NCBI GenBank assembly: GCA_900315075.1
Contig: OMXV01000002.1
Coordinates: 62,001 to 126,000, forward strand
DNA length: 64,000 bases
Direction of reading: 5' to 3'
Source of the DNA: an uncultured Prevotellaceae bacterium
GTDB taxonomy: Bacteria > Bacteroidota > Bacteroidia > Bacteroidales > Bacteroidaceae
The notes under the pieces were generated by a model, which searched no databases, was not told the origin of the DNA, and saw only the letters and a program-made list of their open reading frames with translations. Made by a program: the position numbers and the translations under genes. Below, in pieces: positions 9,052 through 17,882 of the stretch. Positions within the stretch are counted from its first letter, which is position 1; each line of letters begins with the position of its first letter.

Positions 9052-10167
9052 ATGAAAAGTAAATTATTCGTTTTAGCATTGGCAGCAGTGGTTTGCTCAT
9101 GCCAGTCAACACCTCCAGAGGAGCCAGACTCTCTGAAGAACACTGTTGGGAAGTCGTTCCTTATTGGCGTTGCCATCAATGTGGATGAGCAGACGGGTAA
9201 AGCCCCCAAGGTAGTAGATGCTATATGCTCACAATTCAATCAGGTGACACCTGAGAATTGTATGAAGCAACAAGAGTTGGTACCAGAACAAGGCAAATAT
9301 AATTGGAAGGATGCCGACCAATATGTGAAGTTTGCCGAGGAGCATAATCTGACACCTATCGGCCATTGTTTAGTATGGCATGCACAAGCAGCCCCATGGT
9401 TCTTCACCGATGCCAAAGGTAAAGAGGTGTCGCGCGATACTCTTATTCAACGTATGCATGACCATATTTCCACTGTGGTGGGACGTTATAAAGGCCGCAT
9501 TCATGGTTGGGACGTTATCAACGAGGCTTTCGAAGACGATGGTTCATACCGGCAGACTCCCTATTTCAAAATCATAGGTCCTGAGTATTTTGAACTGGCT
9601 TTCCAATTTGCTCATGAAGCTGACCCTGAAGCAGAACTTTACTACAACGACTATTCCATGGCAAAGCCCGAGAAGCGTGATGCTGTCTGCAAGCTGGTGC
9701 GTCAACTGAAGGAGAAAGGCTTACGAATCGACGGTGTGGGTATGCAGAGCCACAATGGTACCGACTATCCCGACTTGGTGGAATATGAGAAAACCATTGA
9801 CTCTCTTGCTGCAACTGGAGTAAAGGTGATGATTACCGAGCTTGACCTCAATATGCTACCTAATCCAGAGGGCTTTGGCGGTGCTGAAATAAGTCAGAAT
9901 TTCGAAAACGACCCCAAATACAATCCGTATGTCAACGGACTGGACAGTGTGGCAGAAAAACTATTCGAAGAGAGATATGTCGCCTTCTTTAATATCTATG
10001 CCAAGCATCGCGACCAAATCAGCCGTGTTACCCTTTGGGGACTCTCAGATGCTACGTCATGGCTCAATGGGTGGCCTATCAAGGGACGTACCAACTACCC
10101 ACTGCTCTTCGACCGTGAATATAAACCAAAACCCGTCATCGAGAAGATTATCAAACTGTTCAAATGA
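9052..10167 (+). CDS. GH10 endo-beta-1,4-xylanase lipoprotein
   Basis: 371 residues. The signal is lipoprotein-like, with cysteines at 15 and 17 (AAVVCSC). The GH10 barrel shows WHAQ (109-112), the acid/base motif WDVINEA with Glu158, and the nucleophile motif ITELDL with Glu263. The enzyme cuts the beta-1,4-xylose backbone and would sit on the outer membrane or face the periplasm. The stop codon overlaps the ATG of the following dockerin-like gene (ATGA at 10164), pointing to translational coupling. The downstream GH43 would finish the oligosaccharides. No carbohydrate-binding module is present, and the length is typical for a single GH10 domain. Confidence 0.93.
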   Translation: MKSKLFVLALAAVVCSCQSTPPEEPDSLKNTVGKSFLIGVAINVDEQTGKAPKVVDAICSQFNQVTPENCMKQQELVPEQGKYNWKDADQYVKFAEEHNLTPIGHCLVWHAQAAPWFFTDAKGKEVSRDTLIQRMHDHISTVVGRYKGRIHGWDVINEAFEDDGSYRQTPYFKIIGPEYFELAFQFAHEADPEAELYYNDYSMAKPEKRDAVCKLVRQLKEKGLRIDGVGMQSHNGTDYPDLVEYEKTIDSLAATGVKVMITELDLNMLPNPEGFGGAEISQNFENDPKYNPYVNGLDSVAEKLFEERYVAFFNIYAKHRDQISRVTLWGLSDATSWLNGWPIKGRTNYPLLFDREYKPKPVIEKIIKLFK

Positions 10168-10505
10168 AATCCGTTGTCATAGCTTTGATGGTGGTCTTTA
10201 TGGCTGGCTGTCCTCTGAACTGTATAGCTCAGAGTGATACTTCGTTGACCATCAGTCAGATAGAAGCTAATGGCGATGTGGATGGTAATGGTGTCGTCAA
10301 TATTGCTGATGTGATGCTGATGGTGAATTATCTTGTGGGGCTACCTGTGGGTTTATTTGATCTGTCGCAGGCTGATTTAGACCACAATGAAATCATCACT
10401 GTCGCCGATGTCATCATTTTAGTGAATGTCGTGGTGGGTAATGGCTTTGGTGATGACATACCACTAATGGAAAGTGACCAGGCCAACCCCATATTCCATG
10501 TTTAG
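10164..10505 (+). CDS. Stand-alone dockerin-like (type I repeat) secreted protein
   Basis: 113 residues: a hydrophobic signal (MKSVVIALMVVFMAGC, possible lipobox cysteine 16, or cleavage after CIAQ), then two dockerin-type calcium-binding repeats, GDVDGNGVVNIADVM (38-52) and ADLDHNEIITVADVI (70-84), each followed by a hydrophobic helix ending in VG. Nothing else but a short acidic tail is encoded. It overlaps the xylanase stop codon by 4 bases. In Prevotella-type bacteria such repeats usually form the C-terminal tail of a larger secreted protein, as in the CotH protein at 52919-54832. Here the tail is its own protein. A read-through or ancestral fusion with GH10 is possible, but the frames differ. 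Confidence 0.75.
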   Translation: MKSVVIALMVVFMAGCPLNCIAQSDTSLTISQIEANGDVDGNGVVNIADVMLMVNYLVGLPVGLFDLSQADLDHNEIITVADVIILVNVVVGNGFGDDIPLMESDQANPIFHV

Positions 10506-10616
10506 ATAATTCATTCCCACAAATGATTCTGTATGCTGCTGTATCACAGTAGTCAATTTAGTCAGATTATTCCGATAATTAAGAAAACTCAGATAATTTA
10601 GAAAAATCAAACAAAA

Positions 10617-11615
10617 ATGAGCAAATCAAGGTATTTATTTCCAAAGGATTATATGGCCGACCCTTCGGCCAATGTGTTTAACGGCCGACTGTATGTCTAT
10701 CCCTCACACGACTGGGATAGCGGCGAATGTTTCGACGACGATGGCGGGCATTTCCAGATGAGAGACTACCATGTGTTGTCGATGGATGATGTGATGAATG
10801 GTGAAATCACCGACCATGGTGTGATTCTCGATGTTGATCAGGTGCCTTGGGCAGAAAAGCAGATGTGGGACAACGACGTGGTGGAGAAAGACGGGAAATA
10901 TTATCTCATCTTCTCTGCAAAGGACTATACCGGCGTATTCCATCTGGGTGTGGCTGTTGCCGACAGTCCAGAGGGTCCTTTCGTACCTCAACCTGCACCC
11001 ATCATTGGTAGCTATAGCATTGATCCTTGCGTCTTCAAGGATGACGACGGACAGATCTATGTCTATTTCGGAGGTATCTGGGGTGGACAGCTGCAGTGGT
11101 ATCGTGATAATAAACTGAAACCAGCTGCATCAGTGGGCGAGGAGGCTAAATTCCGTCCCACATTGTTGCCAGAGGGTGATGAAGACCCACTGCCATCACG
11201 TGTGGCACGGATGACCGACGATGTGCTGCAGTTTGCCGAGGCTCCCAAGCCAGTGGTGATTGTGGATGAGGAGGGCAAACCACTGAAGGCCAGCGACCCA
11301 CATCGTTTCTTCGAGGCATCGTGGATGCACAAGATGAATGGTAAGTACTATTTCTCGTATAGCACGGGTGATACACACCTGCTATGCTATGCTGTGGGCG
11401 ACAATCCCTACGGGCCTTTCACCTTCAAAGGTGTGATTCTCGAGCCAGTGGTGGGATGGACTACACATCACAGCATCGTGGAATACAAGGGAAAATGGTA
11501 TCTCTTCCATCACGACTGTGTGCCCTCCAACGACACCACATGGCTCAGAAGCCTGAAAGTGATGCCCCTCGACATCGACGATGAGGGGAATATCCAAACC
11601 ATGGTAAGCGATTAG
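10617..11615 (+). CDS. GH43 family beta-xylosidase/alpha-L-arabinofuranosidase
   Basis: 332 residues and no signal peptide, so the enzyme should be cytoplasmic. The five-bladed propeller motifs are present: ADPSANVF with catalytic base Asp15, SIDPCVF with Asp136 as the pKa-modulating residue, and FFEASWM with Glu233 as the likely general acid. Family members remove xylose or arabinose from short oligosaccharides. With the GPH symporter upstream, the likely job is to digest imported xylo- or arabinoxylo-oligosaccharides. Which sugar is removed cannot be told from the sequence. The ATG at 10617 lies in an A-rich leader typical of the phylum. Confidence 0.88.
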   Translation: MSKSRYLFPKDYMADPSANVFNGRLYVYPSHDWDSGECFDDDGGHFQMRDYHVLSMDDVMNGEITDHGVILDVDQVPWAEKQMWDNDVVEKDGKYYLIFSAKDYTGVFHLGVAVADSPEGPFVPQPAPIIGSYSIDPCVFKDDDGQIYVYFGGIWGGQLQWYRDNKLKPAASVGEEAKFRPTLLPEGDEDPLPSRVARMTDDVLQFAEAPKPVVIVDEEGKPLKASDPHRFFEASWMHKMNGKYYFSYSTGDTHLLCYAVGDNPYGPFTFKGVILEPVVGWTTHHSIVEYKGKWYLFHHDCVPSNDTTWLRSLKVMPLDIDDEGNIQTMVSD

Positions 11616-11652
11616 TAAGAGAAATCATAACAATACTTTTAGCAATTATTAC

Positions 11653-11693
11653 AACAACAGCCTCGCTGACATTAAGTCGGCGAGGCTGTTGTT
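11653..11693 (+). terminator. Long hairpin ending the xylan cluster
   Basis: An 18-bp stem (AACAACAGCCTCGCTGAC against GTCGGCGAGGCTGTTGTT, one G-U pair) with a 5-base loop ATTAA. It lies between the rightward GH43 gene and the leftward acyltransferase gene, and the symmetry lets it serve both directions. There is no long T tract. The rest of 11694-11889 shows no gene. Confidence 0.75.
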
Positions 11694-11889
11694 ATATAGG
11701 TGCTATTTATTCCGATTACTTAATCCTTGCACTGGAACACAATATGAGGTTCTTCTTTTCAAGGTGTTATTCGGTGTCCATACCGCCTTTCTTTTTCGAA
11801 GTCCGCTCTATATAGCCTGTCTCCTGCTTTTTTAATAGTGGAATTTTGAGGCTATAAACTATGGAAAAGATACAGATAAAGGTTTAGAT

Positions 11890-12951
11890 TTATCCTCTAC
11901 CTCCTGTTGCCCAAGGCAAGTATTTATTGAGAACTTTGGCAATCAGGATGTTGATAGTTGAGGAATAAAACAAATAAATGAATGCAATAAAAAGAGTTAG
12001 TATATATGTGCCGGGGATTTTATTAATATATAGATTCAAGATGTATGGAGATTTGAAGTTGAAAAGCAGCAGGAAAGGCATTAGTACGTACCTGTCAAGC
12101 ATGTAGATGACTAATGAATTCTTTCCAACTAAAAGTAAAAAATTGGGATATTTCTTGATACAAGAAGACAAAAGGAACAAGGCTAACAGGCCCAGGACAG
12201 TCATAGATACGGCCACAGGCAAGCAATAAAAAGCTCCATTATGTACATCTGTACTGCCTCCAGGGTAAGTAATCCACCCAATAATAATGTAACAAACGAG
12301 AAGAGTTATGCCAAACCATAGACGATAAGGACGCAGTCGGTCTTCATATTTCTTGTATAAATAGCCAATCAAGAAGTAAAACTGCACCATCATGGCGATG
12401 TTAATCATGAAGATATTAAATAATCCGTTTTTGCCGACGTTGTCAGTGAAGAGAATCATTATATCTCTTTGTCGGAGCATATATCCGATAGCTGATATGA
12501 CTACAAGAATGATAATGGTCAGTGGCAGGTGATTTTTAGTCAGCTTAATCACGTAATAGAAAATTATTTGTGCGATGATAAAACATGGCATAAACCAGAG
12601 AAGTACACCTGTAAATAGTTCGACAATAGATTCAAATGCGTGTGTTAAGCCATTGAATGGGACACTAATAATTAGTGGGACCAATCCTAAAACCAACCAT
12701 GGAATAACCAACGACGTGAAGGTCTTCTTGAAAAAGGCAATATCTCCGCCTTGTCTGATGCGAAACAAATACCCTGACAATGCAAAAAACAGAGGCATCT
12801 TAATAGGATTGAGAAAGACAGAGTAAGCTTCATAAAACCAAAAACCATCAACGTCATTCTTGAGATAAGTGATGCGATGACCATAAACGACAAGCAAAAT
12901 CGCGAGTGCCCTCAGCACATCAATCCATTCTAAACGTATTTTTTTATTCAT
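11890..12951 (-). CDS. Acyltransferase 3 family membrane protein
   Basis: 353 residues with about ten membrane segments. The N terminus has the family signature: RLEWIDVLRALAILLVVYGH with the His in segment 1, then PLFFALSGYLFRIR after segment 2. AT3 enzymes move acetyl, succinyl or similar groups from the cytoplasmic side to sugars on the other side of the membrane. It is the last gene of the leftward polysaccharide operon and overlaps the preceding beta-helix gene by 8 bases, so it probably decorates the repeat unit. The acyl group is unknown. Confidence 0.85.
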   Translation of the reverse strand: MNKKIRLEWIDVLRALAILLVVYGHRITYLKNDVDGFWFYEAYSVFLNPIKMPLFFALSGYLFRIRQGGDIAFFKKTFTSLVIPWLVLGLVPLIISVPFNGLTHAFESIVELFTGVLLWFMPCFIIAQIIFYYVIKLTKNHLPLTIIILVVISAIGYMLRQRDIMILFTDNVGKNGLFNIFMINIAMMVQFYFLIGYLYKKYEDRLRPYRLWFGITLLVCYIIIGWITYPGGSTDVHNGAFYCLPVAVSMTVLGLLALFLLSSCIKKYPNFLLLVGKNSLVIYMLDRYVLMPFLLLFNFKSPYILNLYINKIPGTYILTLFIAFIYLFYSSTINILIAKVLNKYLPWATGGRG

Positions 12952-14791
12952 ATATGTAGTTTGGGGCTATAGTTTTACCATTTTTAGTACAATTCCTTAC
13001 CTTTGGAATAGATGATTGATTAGAGAGAACCGTACTGCCACAGCGGAAAGAACAGTTTTGTAAATCTATTTCACCATATCTGATAATCAATGGGCGTGTG
13101 GTGTTGGGAGCATTTACACGACAATAATGCATGGCTAATTGAAGATCGGCACCTGTATAGCCTGAATTGATTAGTCCGGATTTGTTTAATTCGAAAGAGC
13201 AATTGTCGAAGGTGAGGTTTACATTGGTGCCAATGATGATATATTCGTTGAAAGAATAACCTTTAGATAAGATACTGTCTTGTGTTTGTCGAAATGTGCA
13301 ATTAGTGAACGTCTGGTGCTGGCCACCACCACCTTGTATCATTCGTGCTCCCTCAAAGATACAGTGGTCGTAGTAGATGCTGTCGGGACATGATCGGGCA
13401 TCTTTTGTTCCACCATGATGGGTGAGCATCACGGTGGTGTTGGAGTCGCTTTGCCGGAAGATGCTGTTGCTCACATAAAAGCCTTTTAGATAGGGTTGAC
13501 CATAAATGATATGCATCCCTTTGCCCAACAAGGGTGCCTGGGTGAGATCAGCATGATTGATACGGCAGTTGTGCACACCAGCAAATGCATTTTGGGTGAA
13601 TTGCTCAGAATGCCAGTTATCGATAAGAATGTCACGACTGTCACCACTATTGTTGTAGCCACGACGTATGTAATAGTCGCAGTTCATCCCTTTGAAGGTA
13701 ATGTTGCGAAAAGTCAGGTCTTTGCAACCATTAATGCTGAAAGCCATGATGCGTGAGTCGCCACTGTCCATTCTATAAAGACCTTTTGGAACCCCATCGT
13801 CACGATCACGTAGTGCACGCAGGTTCAAATTGTCAATCAGTCCGTGATGACATTGATAGAACCACCCCCATGATACGAGTGAACTTTTCTCTGTTGTGCC
13901 TATACTTTGGGTGCGTAATAATAGTGTGGCGCCATTGCCATCGACATGGAAACCATCGAAATCCTTCCATGGATGATAGCGGGTATGGGTGTCTTTGCTC
14001 ATTTTAAGATAATAGACGACAGGGCGAAGCCTCACGTTTCCTTTTCCAAAGATTATAGCGCGATTGAAGGCCTCGGCGTCATTTGTCATCGTTGAGTCGA
14101 TATCCACCATTTGACCCTTGATGCTGATGGTAGTGCGCCGACAACTGAGATCTGAGTACACAACCCCAGTGCGAGCCTTGCCACTTTTCATATCGTTCCA
14201 CTCATGGCTATTGGCCCATTTTGTGTAATATGTGCCATTATTGAGTAGCAAAAAACGATGGTTGATGGTGTCGAGATACACCTGATCGGTAGTATATGGG
14301 GATAAATGTTTCCAAATCTGTTTGTTGATGATGTGTGAAGAGGGATAACTGACGGTGACAGGGCAGGTCGAATTTGATGCCACTACACTTCCAATACAGT
14401 TGGCATAACAGCGCAGAGGAAACTCCCAGTAGGCTATGCCGTCGCCATGTGCGCCAAACCATTCTGGACGAGCAGAGACATTCCAGCTGCCAAGCAGTCG
14501 TAAGTCGTTGCCAAACAGTTGCTTTGTGCTGTCGCCCACAATTTTGGTGGCGTTGCCCACCAATGTGCCGTTGTCGATGATGCCGCCCTCAGAGACAATC
14601 GTTGCGCCTTCTTCCAGCAATACATGCTTGCCATTCAAGTCGATGTTGTGGCGGATATGATAAGTTGAATCCCCCTCCATGCAAAGACCGCCGATGTGGT
14701 TGGCATCGGCAGTTTCTTTGATGACTTGCGCCATGAGTGAGTTGCCCATGGTGGTCAGTAGTAGTAAAAACACAAATAACTGTTTCATCAT
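12944..14791 (-). CDS. Secreted right-handed beta-helix (pectate lyase fold) protein
   Basis: 615 residues starting with a signal peptide (MMKQLFVFLLLLTTMGNSLMAQ). PEWFGAHGDG around residue 110 is the typical entry motif of the pectate-lyase-3/beta-helix fold. The middle and C-terminal parts show many short strand repeats of the N(C/L)TF and DNCSF kind. Proteins of this fold cut or bind polysaccharides. Within an exopolysaccharide operon it may be a lyase or hydrolase trimming the product, or a scaffold. The catalytic residues cannot be placed by eye. It overlaps the neighbours on both sides (8 bases downstream, 4 upstream), so it is co-translated with the locus. Confidence 0.72.
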   Translation of the reverse strand: MMKQLFVFLLLLTTMGNSLMAQVIKETADANHIGGLCMEGDSTYHIRHNIDLNGKHVLLEEGATIVSEGGIIDNGTLVGNATKIVGDSTKQLFGNDLRLLGSWNVSARPEWFGAHGDGIAYWEFPLRCYANCIGSVVASNSTCPVTVSYPSSHIINKQIWKHLSPYTTDQVYLDTINHRFLLLNNGTYYTKWANSHEWNDMKSGKARTGVVYSDLSCRRTTISIKGQMVDIDSTMTNDAEAFNRAIIFGKGNVRLRPVVYYLKMSKDTHTRYHPWKDFDGFHVDGNGATLLLRTQSIGTTEKSSLVSWGWFYQCHHGLIDNLNLRALRDRDDGVPKGLYRMDSGDSRIMAFSINGCKDLTFRNITFKGMNCDYYIRRGYNNSGDSRDILIDNWHSEQFTQNAFAGVHNCRINHADLTQAPLLGKGMHIIYGQPYLKGFYVSNSIFRQSDSNTTVMLTHHGGTKDARSCPDSIYYDHCIFEGARMIQGGGGQHQTFTNCTFRQTQDSILSKGYSFNEYIIIGTNVNLTFDNCSFELNKSGLINSGYTGADLQLAMHYCRVNAPNTTRPLIIRYGEIDLQNCSFRCGSTVLSNQSSIPKVRNCTKNGKTIAPNYIYE

Positions 14792-15678
14792 GTCTTCCGC
14801 TTGACAATACTCAAGTCTATCATGTTGCCAAAATATTTGTCGGTTTCTTCTGTTCTGCCATTGAGTGAAAAACCGCTGGAGGGATAAAATGTGAATTCTC
14901 CAAAATAAATATTCCCTTCCACATCATAGAAATCCACACGGATAAAAGGAAAGCCTTTTGACAAGTTGGCCGCCAATTCAAACATACGGTCGAGTGTCTG
15001 TGGACGGGGAAGTGTAAAGTCTTCAGCTGCTTCGATGCCCCATTTGTTGTAACGGCATAGATGCCAGTTACGGTCGAAGAAATAGTATTTCACGGCTCCT
15101 TTCTGGCGATCTACACAGATGAGAACGCTGTCGGCAACTCCATTGAAGCAGTAAAACTTGTAATCGGTAAGGTCGTTGCCCAGGAATTGCTCGGCAAAGA
15201 TTTTCTTCTTGACATTTTTGTAAGGCCATTCACGGTAGCGTTGATAGACATCTACTCCCATGGCAGCGGAAAGCTTATGTCGCGCATTCTCGGTATTAAG
15301 TTTCTCCTTGTCACTGCAAATCACCACTCCAGTGTTGCCGCCACTGTGGGTGGTCTTAAGCACGAACTGATGGGGTAGGGAAGCAAAATCTATTGCGTCG
15401 GCAGTGTCCCATTCGGCAATGACGGGAATAACATATTCGTCGCCCAAAATTCCACGTACATATTCTTTTACAGCCAATTTGTCCACCATGGTAGTCATCA
15501 TTGGCTCACGGAAATTGAGTTTCAGCCATTGCAACTTTTCACGAAAGGTCTTCGGGTCGTCCAAATGGAGTCGACAGCCGCTATATAGATAGTACATGAG
15601 GCTGACGTATGTCTTGTCGCCAAATAATGGTGACAATTTCGTTGCAGCTCTTTTCAATATACCTCTCGTGCCACTCAT
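14788..15678 (-). CDS. TupA-like ATP-grasp protein
   Basis: 296 residues matching the TupA-like ATP-grasp family: DPKTFREKLQWLKL near the N terminus, DKLAVKEYV, FVLKTTHSGGNTGVVI (nucleotide-binding lysine), EQFLGNDLTDYKFYCFNG, and the metal-binding end FIRVDFYDVEGNIYFGEFTF. TupA of Bacillus makes teichuronopeptide, so this family is thought to link amino acids to glycans or act in a glycosyl-transfer step. It is cytoplasmic. The gene overlaps the beta-helix gene by 4 bases and follows fcl by 8. With five other ATP-grasp genes in the same locus, amide-type modification of the polysaccharide is plausible but unproven. Confidence 0.82.
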   Translation of the reverse strand: MSGTRGILKRAATKLSPLFGDKTYVSLMYYLYSGCRLHLDDPKTFREKLQWLKLNFREPMMTTMVDKLAVKEYVRGILGDEYVIPVIAEWDTADAIDFASLPHQFVLKTTHSGGNTGVVICSDKEKLNTENARHKLSAAMGVDVYQRYREWPYKNVKKKIFAEQFLGNDLTDYKFYCFNGVADSVLICVDRQKGAVKYYFFDRNWHLCRYNKWGIEAAEDFTLPRPQTLDRMFELAANLSKGFPFIRVDFYDVEGNIYFGEFTFYPSSGFSLNGRTEETDKYFGNMIDLSIVKRKT

Positions 15679-15686
15679 AATGCAGC

Positions 15687-16790
15687 CTATTGTGTCTGAT
15701 GGTTAATGCAAATACCTTGTTTGTACCATTCATATAGACGGTGGATACCCTCGTCAATTTCAACTTTGTGTCGCCAACCAAGGGCATGGAGCTTGCTCAC
15801 ATCAGTGAGCTTGCGCGGAGTGCCATCGGGTTTATTGGCATCCCAGCGCAATTCGCCACGGAAGTCAATTTCGGCTACAACTTTCTCAGCAAGTGAACGG
15901 ATACTGATTTCTATGCCAGACCCCACGTTGATGTGGCAGTTGCGAATCTCTTTGGCATTAGGATCGTGAGTATCGGCAAAATCAACGTTCAGCAAAACAT
16001 GAACGCTGGCATCTGCCATGTCCTCACTCCATAGGAATTCGCGTAATGGTGAACCTGTACCCCATAGTGTGACTGCTTCTGGAGTAATACCGAAACGCGA
16101 CAATTTGTCGAGAATTTCCTCGTCGGTGTTTTTACCGCTGATACCTTCGACTGGACGTAGGTTGAGGTCTTTGCGCACACGCTCCCAATCTCCCTCGTTA
16201 AGACATTTTGCCAAATAGACCTTGCGAATCATGGCAGGGAGTACATGGCTGTTTTCTAAATGGAAATTGTCGTTGGGACCATAGAGGTTGGTGGGCATCA
16301 CAGCGATGTAGTTGCACCCATATTGGATGCTAAAACTCTCGCACATCTTCAGTCCGGCAATCTTGGCTATAGCATATGGCTCATTGGTGTATTCCAATGG
16401 AGATGTCAGCAGTGCATCCTCACGCATAGGCTGAGGTGCCATGCGGGGATAGATACATGTGCTACCCAAAAAGAGCAGCTTGCTCACACCATGACGATAG
16501 CTTTCACCTATGACGTTTTGTTGTATCTGCAGATTTTGATAGATGAAGTCGGCACGATATTGTAGGTTGGCCATAATACCTCCCACATGGGCAGCAGCCA
16601 GCACAACAGCATCAGGACGTTCATCGTCGAAAAATTTTTTGACGGCTACACCATCTAACAGGTCAAGCTCTTGATGGCTACGGCCTACCAAGTTGTTGTA
16701 TCCTCTCTGTAGTAGGTTGTTCCAAATGGCTGAGCCAACGAGACCACGATGCCCAGCCACATATATCTTTGATGATTTAGGAAGTGTCAT
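15687..16790 (-). CDS. fcl: GDP-L-fucose synthase
   Basis: 367 residues. The NADP-binding motif GHRGLVGS is at 13-20, catalytic Ser110 lies in GSTCIYP, and Tyr139/Lys143 in EPYAIAK. The enzyme epimerises and reduces GDP-4-keto-6-deoxymannose to GDP-L-fucose in the cytoplasm. It is longer than the usual 310-320 residues owing to an insert at about 195-240 (containing LNLRPVEGISGKNTDEE), a feature also seen in Bacteroides-type enzymes. The start is 2 bases after the stop of gmd, so the two pathway genes are translated together. The product feeds the GT11 fucosyltransferase at 24590-25489. Confidence 0.95.
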   Translation of the reverse strand: MTLPKSSKIYVAGHRGLVGSAIWNNLLQRGYNNLVGRSHQELDLLDGVAVKKFFDDERPDAVVLAAAHVGGIMANLQYRADFIYQNLQIQQNVIGESYRHGVSKLLFLGSTCIYPRMAPQPMREDALLTSPLEYTNEPYAIAKIAGLKMCESFSIQYGCNYIAVMPTNLYGPNDNFHLENSHVLPAMIRKVYLAKCLNEGDWERVRKDLNLRPVEGISGKNTDEEILDKLSRFGITPEAVTLWGTGSPLREFLWSEDMADASVHVLLNVDFADTHDPNAKEIRNCHINVGSGIEISIRSLAEKVVAEIDFRGELRWDANKPDGTPRKLTDVSKLHALGWRHKVEIDEGIHRLYEWYKQGICINHQTQ

Positions 16791-16792
16791 TA

Positions 16793-17869
16793 TTATAATG
16801 CTGCTTTTAAGTGGAGTTTTTTCACAAATTTGATATCATGCTCCACCATGATGTGGATTAGTTCCTTGAAAGATGTCTTGCGTGGGTTCCATCCAAGTTG
16901 TTCACGAGCCTTGGTAGGGTCGCCAAGCAATTGTTCCACTTCGGCCGGGCGGAAATATTTTGGATCAACTTCCACCAGCACACGGCCTGTGGCTTTGTCA
17001 ATACCCTTCTCATCAATTCCCTCACCTTGCCATTCCAATTCGATGCCTACAGCCTGGAATGCTAATGTGGCAAATTCTCTCACACTATGGTATTCGCCCG
17101 TGGCTATGACAAAATCATCTGGTTTGTCCTGTTGCAGCATCAACCACATACATTCCACGTAGTCGCGGGCATAGCCCCAGTCGCGGAGGGCATTCATGTT
17201 GCCTAAATATAATTTATCCTGATATCCTTGTGCAATGCGTGCGGCGGCAAGAGTAATTTTGCGTGTCACAAATGTTTCTCCGCGACGCTCGCTTTCATGA
17301 TTAAACAGGATGCCGTTGCAGCAGTACATACCATAGCTTTCTCGGTAGTTTTTCATAATCCAATAGCCATACAATTTGGCTACGCCGTAAGGAGAACGTG
17401 GATAGAAGGGGGTGGTCTCTTTTTGTGGAACCTCCTGAACCAGTCCAAATAGCTCTGATGTAGATGCCTGGTAGATGCGGCAGGTCTTATCAAGACCGCA
17501 GATACGTACAGCCTCGAGCAGACGTAATACACCGATGGCGTCGGTGTCGGCTGTATATTCGGGTACGTCGAAGGAGACTTTCACATGACTCTGTGCAGCC
17601 AGGTTGTAAATCTCTGACGGTTTTACCTCACCGATGATGCGGATAAGTGATGAGGAGTCTGTCATGTCGGCCCAATGCAAGTTGACCAAACGCTCACGCT
17701 TCATGTCGCGTACCCATTCATCTAAATAGAGATGCTCGATACGTCCAGTGTTGAATGAGGAGGAACGACGTAACAGACCGTGTACCTCGTAACCTTTTTC
17801 TATCAGAAATTCAGCAAGAAAGGAACCGTCTTGTCCTGTGATGCCGGTGATAAGTGCAGCTTTTTTCAT
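16793..17869 (-). CDS. gmd: GDP-mannose 4,6-dehydratase
   Basis: 358 residues. The nucleotide-binding GITGQDGS (9-16) is followed by Thr137/Glu139 in STSELFG and the Tyr161-x3-Lys165 pair in [21 protein letters not shown] is the GDP-mannose-binding and tetramer region. The enzyme converts GDP-mannose into GDP-4-keto-6-deoxymannose, the first step to GDP-L-fucose. Order in the operon is manC, gmd, fcl with gaps of 13 and 2 bases. Confidence 0.97.
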   Translation of the reverse strand: MKKAALITGITGQDGSFLAEFLIEKGYEVHGLLRRSSSFNTGRIEHLYLDEWVRDMKRERLVNLHWADMTDSSSLIRIIGEVKPSEIYNLAAQSHVKVSFDVPEYTADTDAIGVLRLLEAVRICGLDKTCRIYQASTSELFGLVQEVPQKETTPFYPRSPYGVAKLYGYWIMKNYRESYGMYCCNGILFNHESERRGETFVTRKITLAAARIAQGYQDKLYLGNMNALRDWGYARDYVECMWLMLQQDKPDDFVIATGEYHSVREFATLAFQAVGIELEWQGEGIDEKGIDKATGRVLVEVDPKYFRPAEVEQLLGDPTKAREQLGWNPRKTSFKELIHIMVEHDIKFVKKLHLKAAL

Positions 17870-17882
17870 TTCTATCGTGGTG

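Noticed and set aside
15687..16790. The insert in GDP-fucose synthase considered as a frameshift or fusion
   Set aside because: The frame is intact, the motifs on both sides align, and similar inserts are known in Bacteroides-type enzymes.
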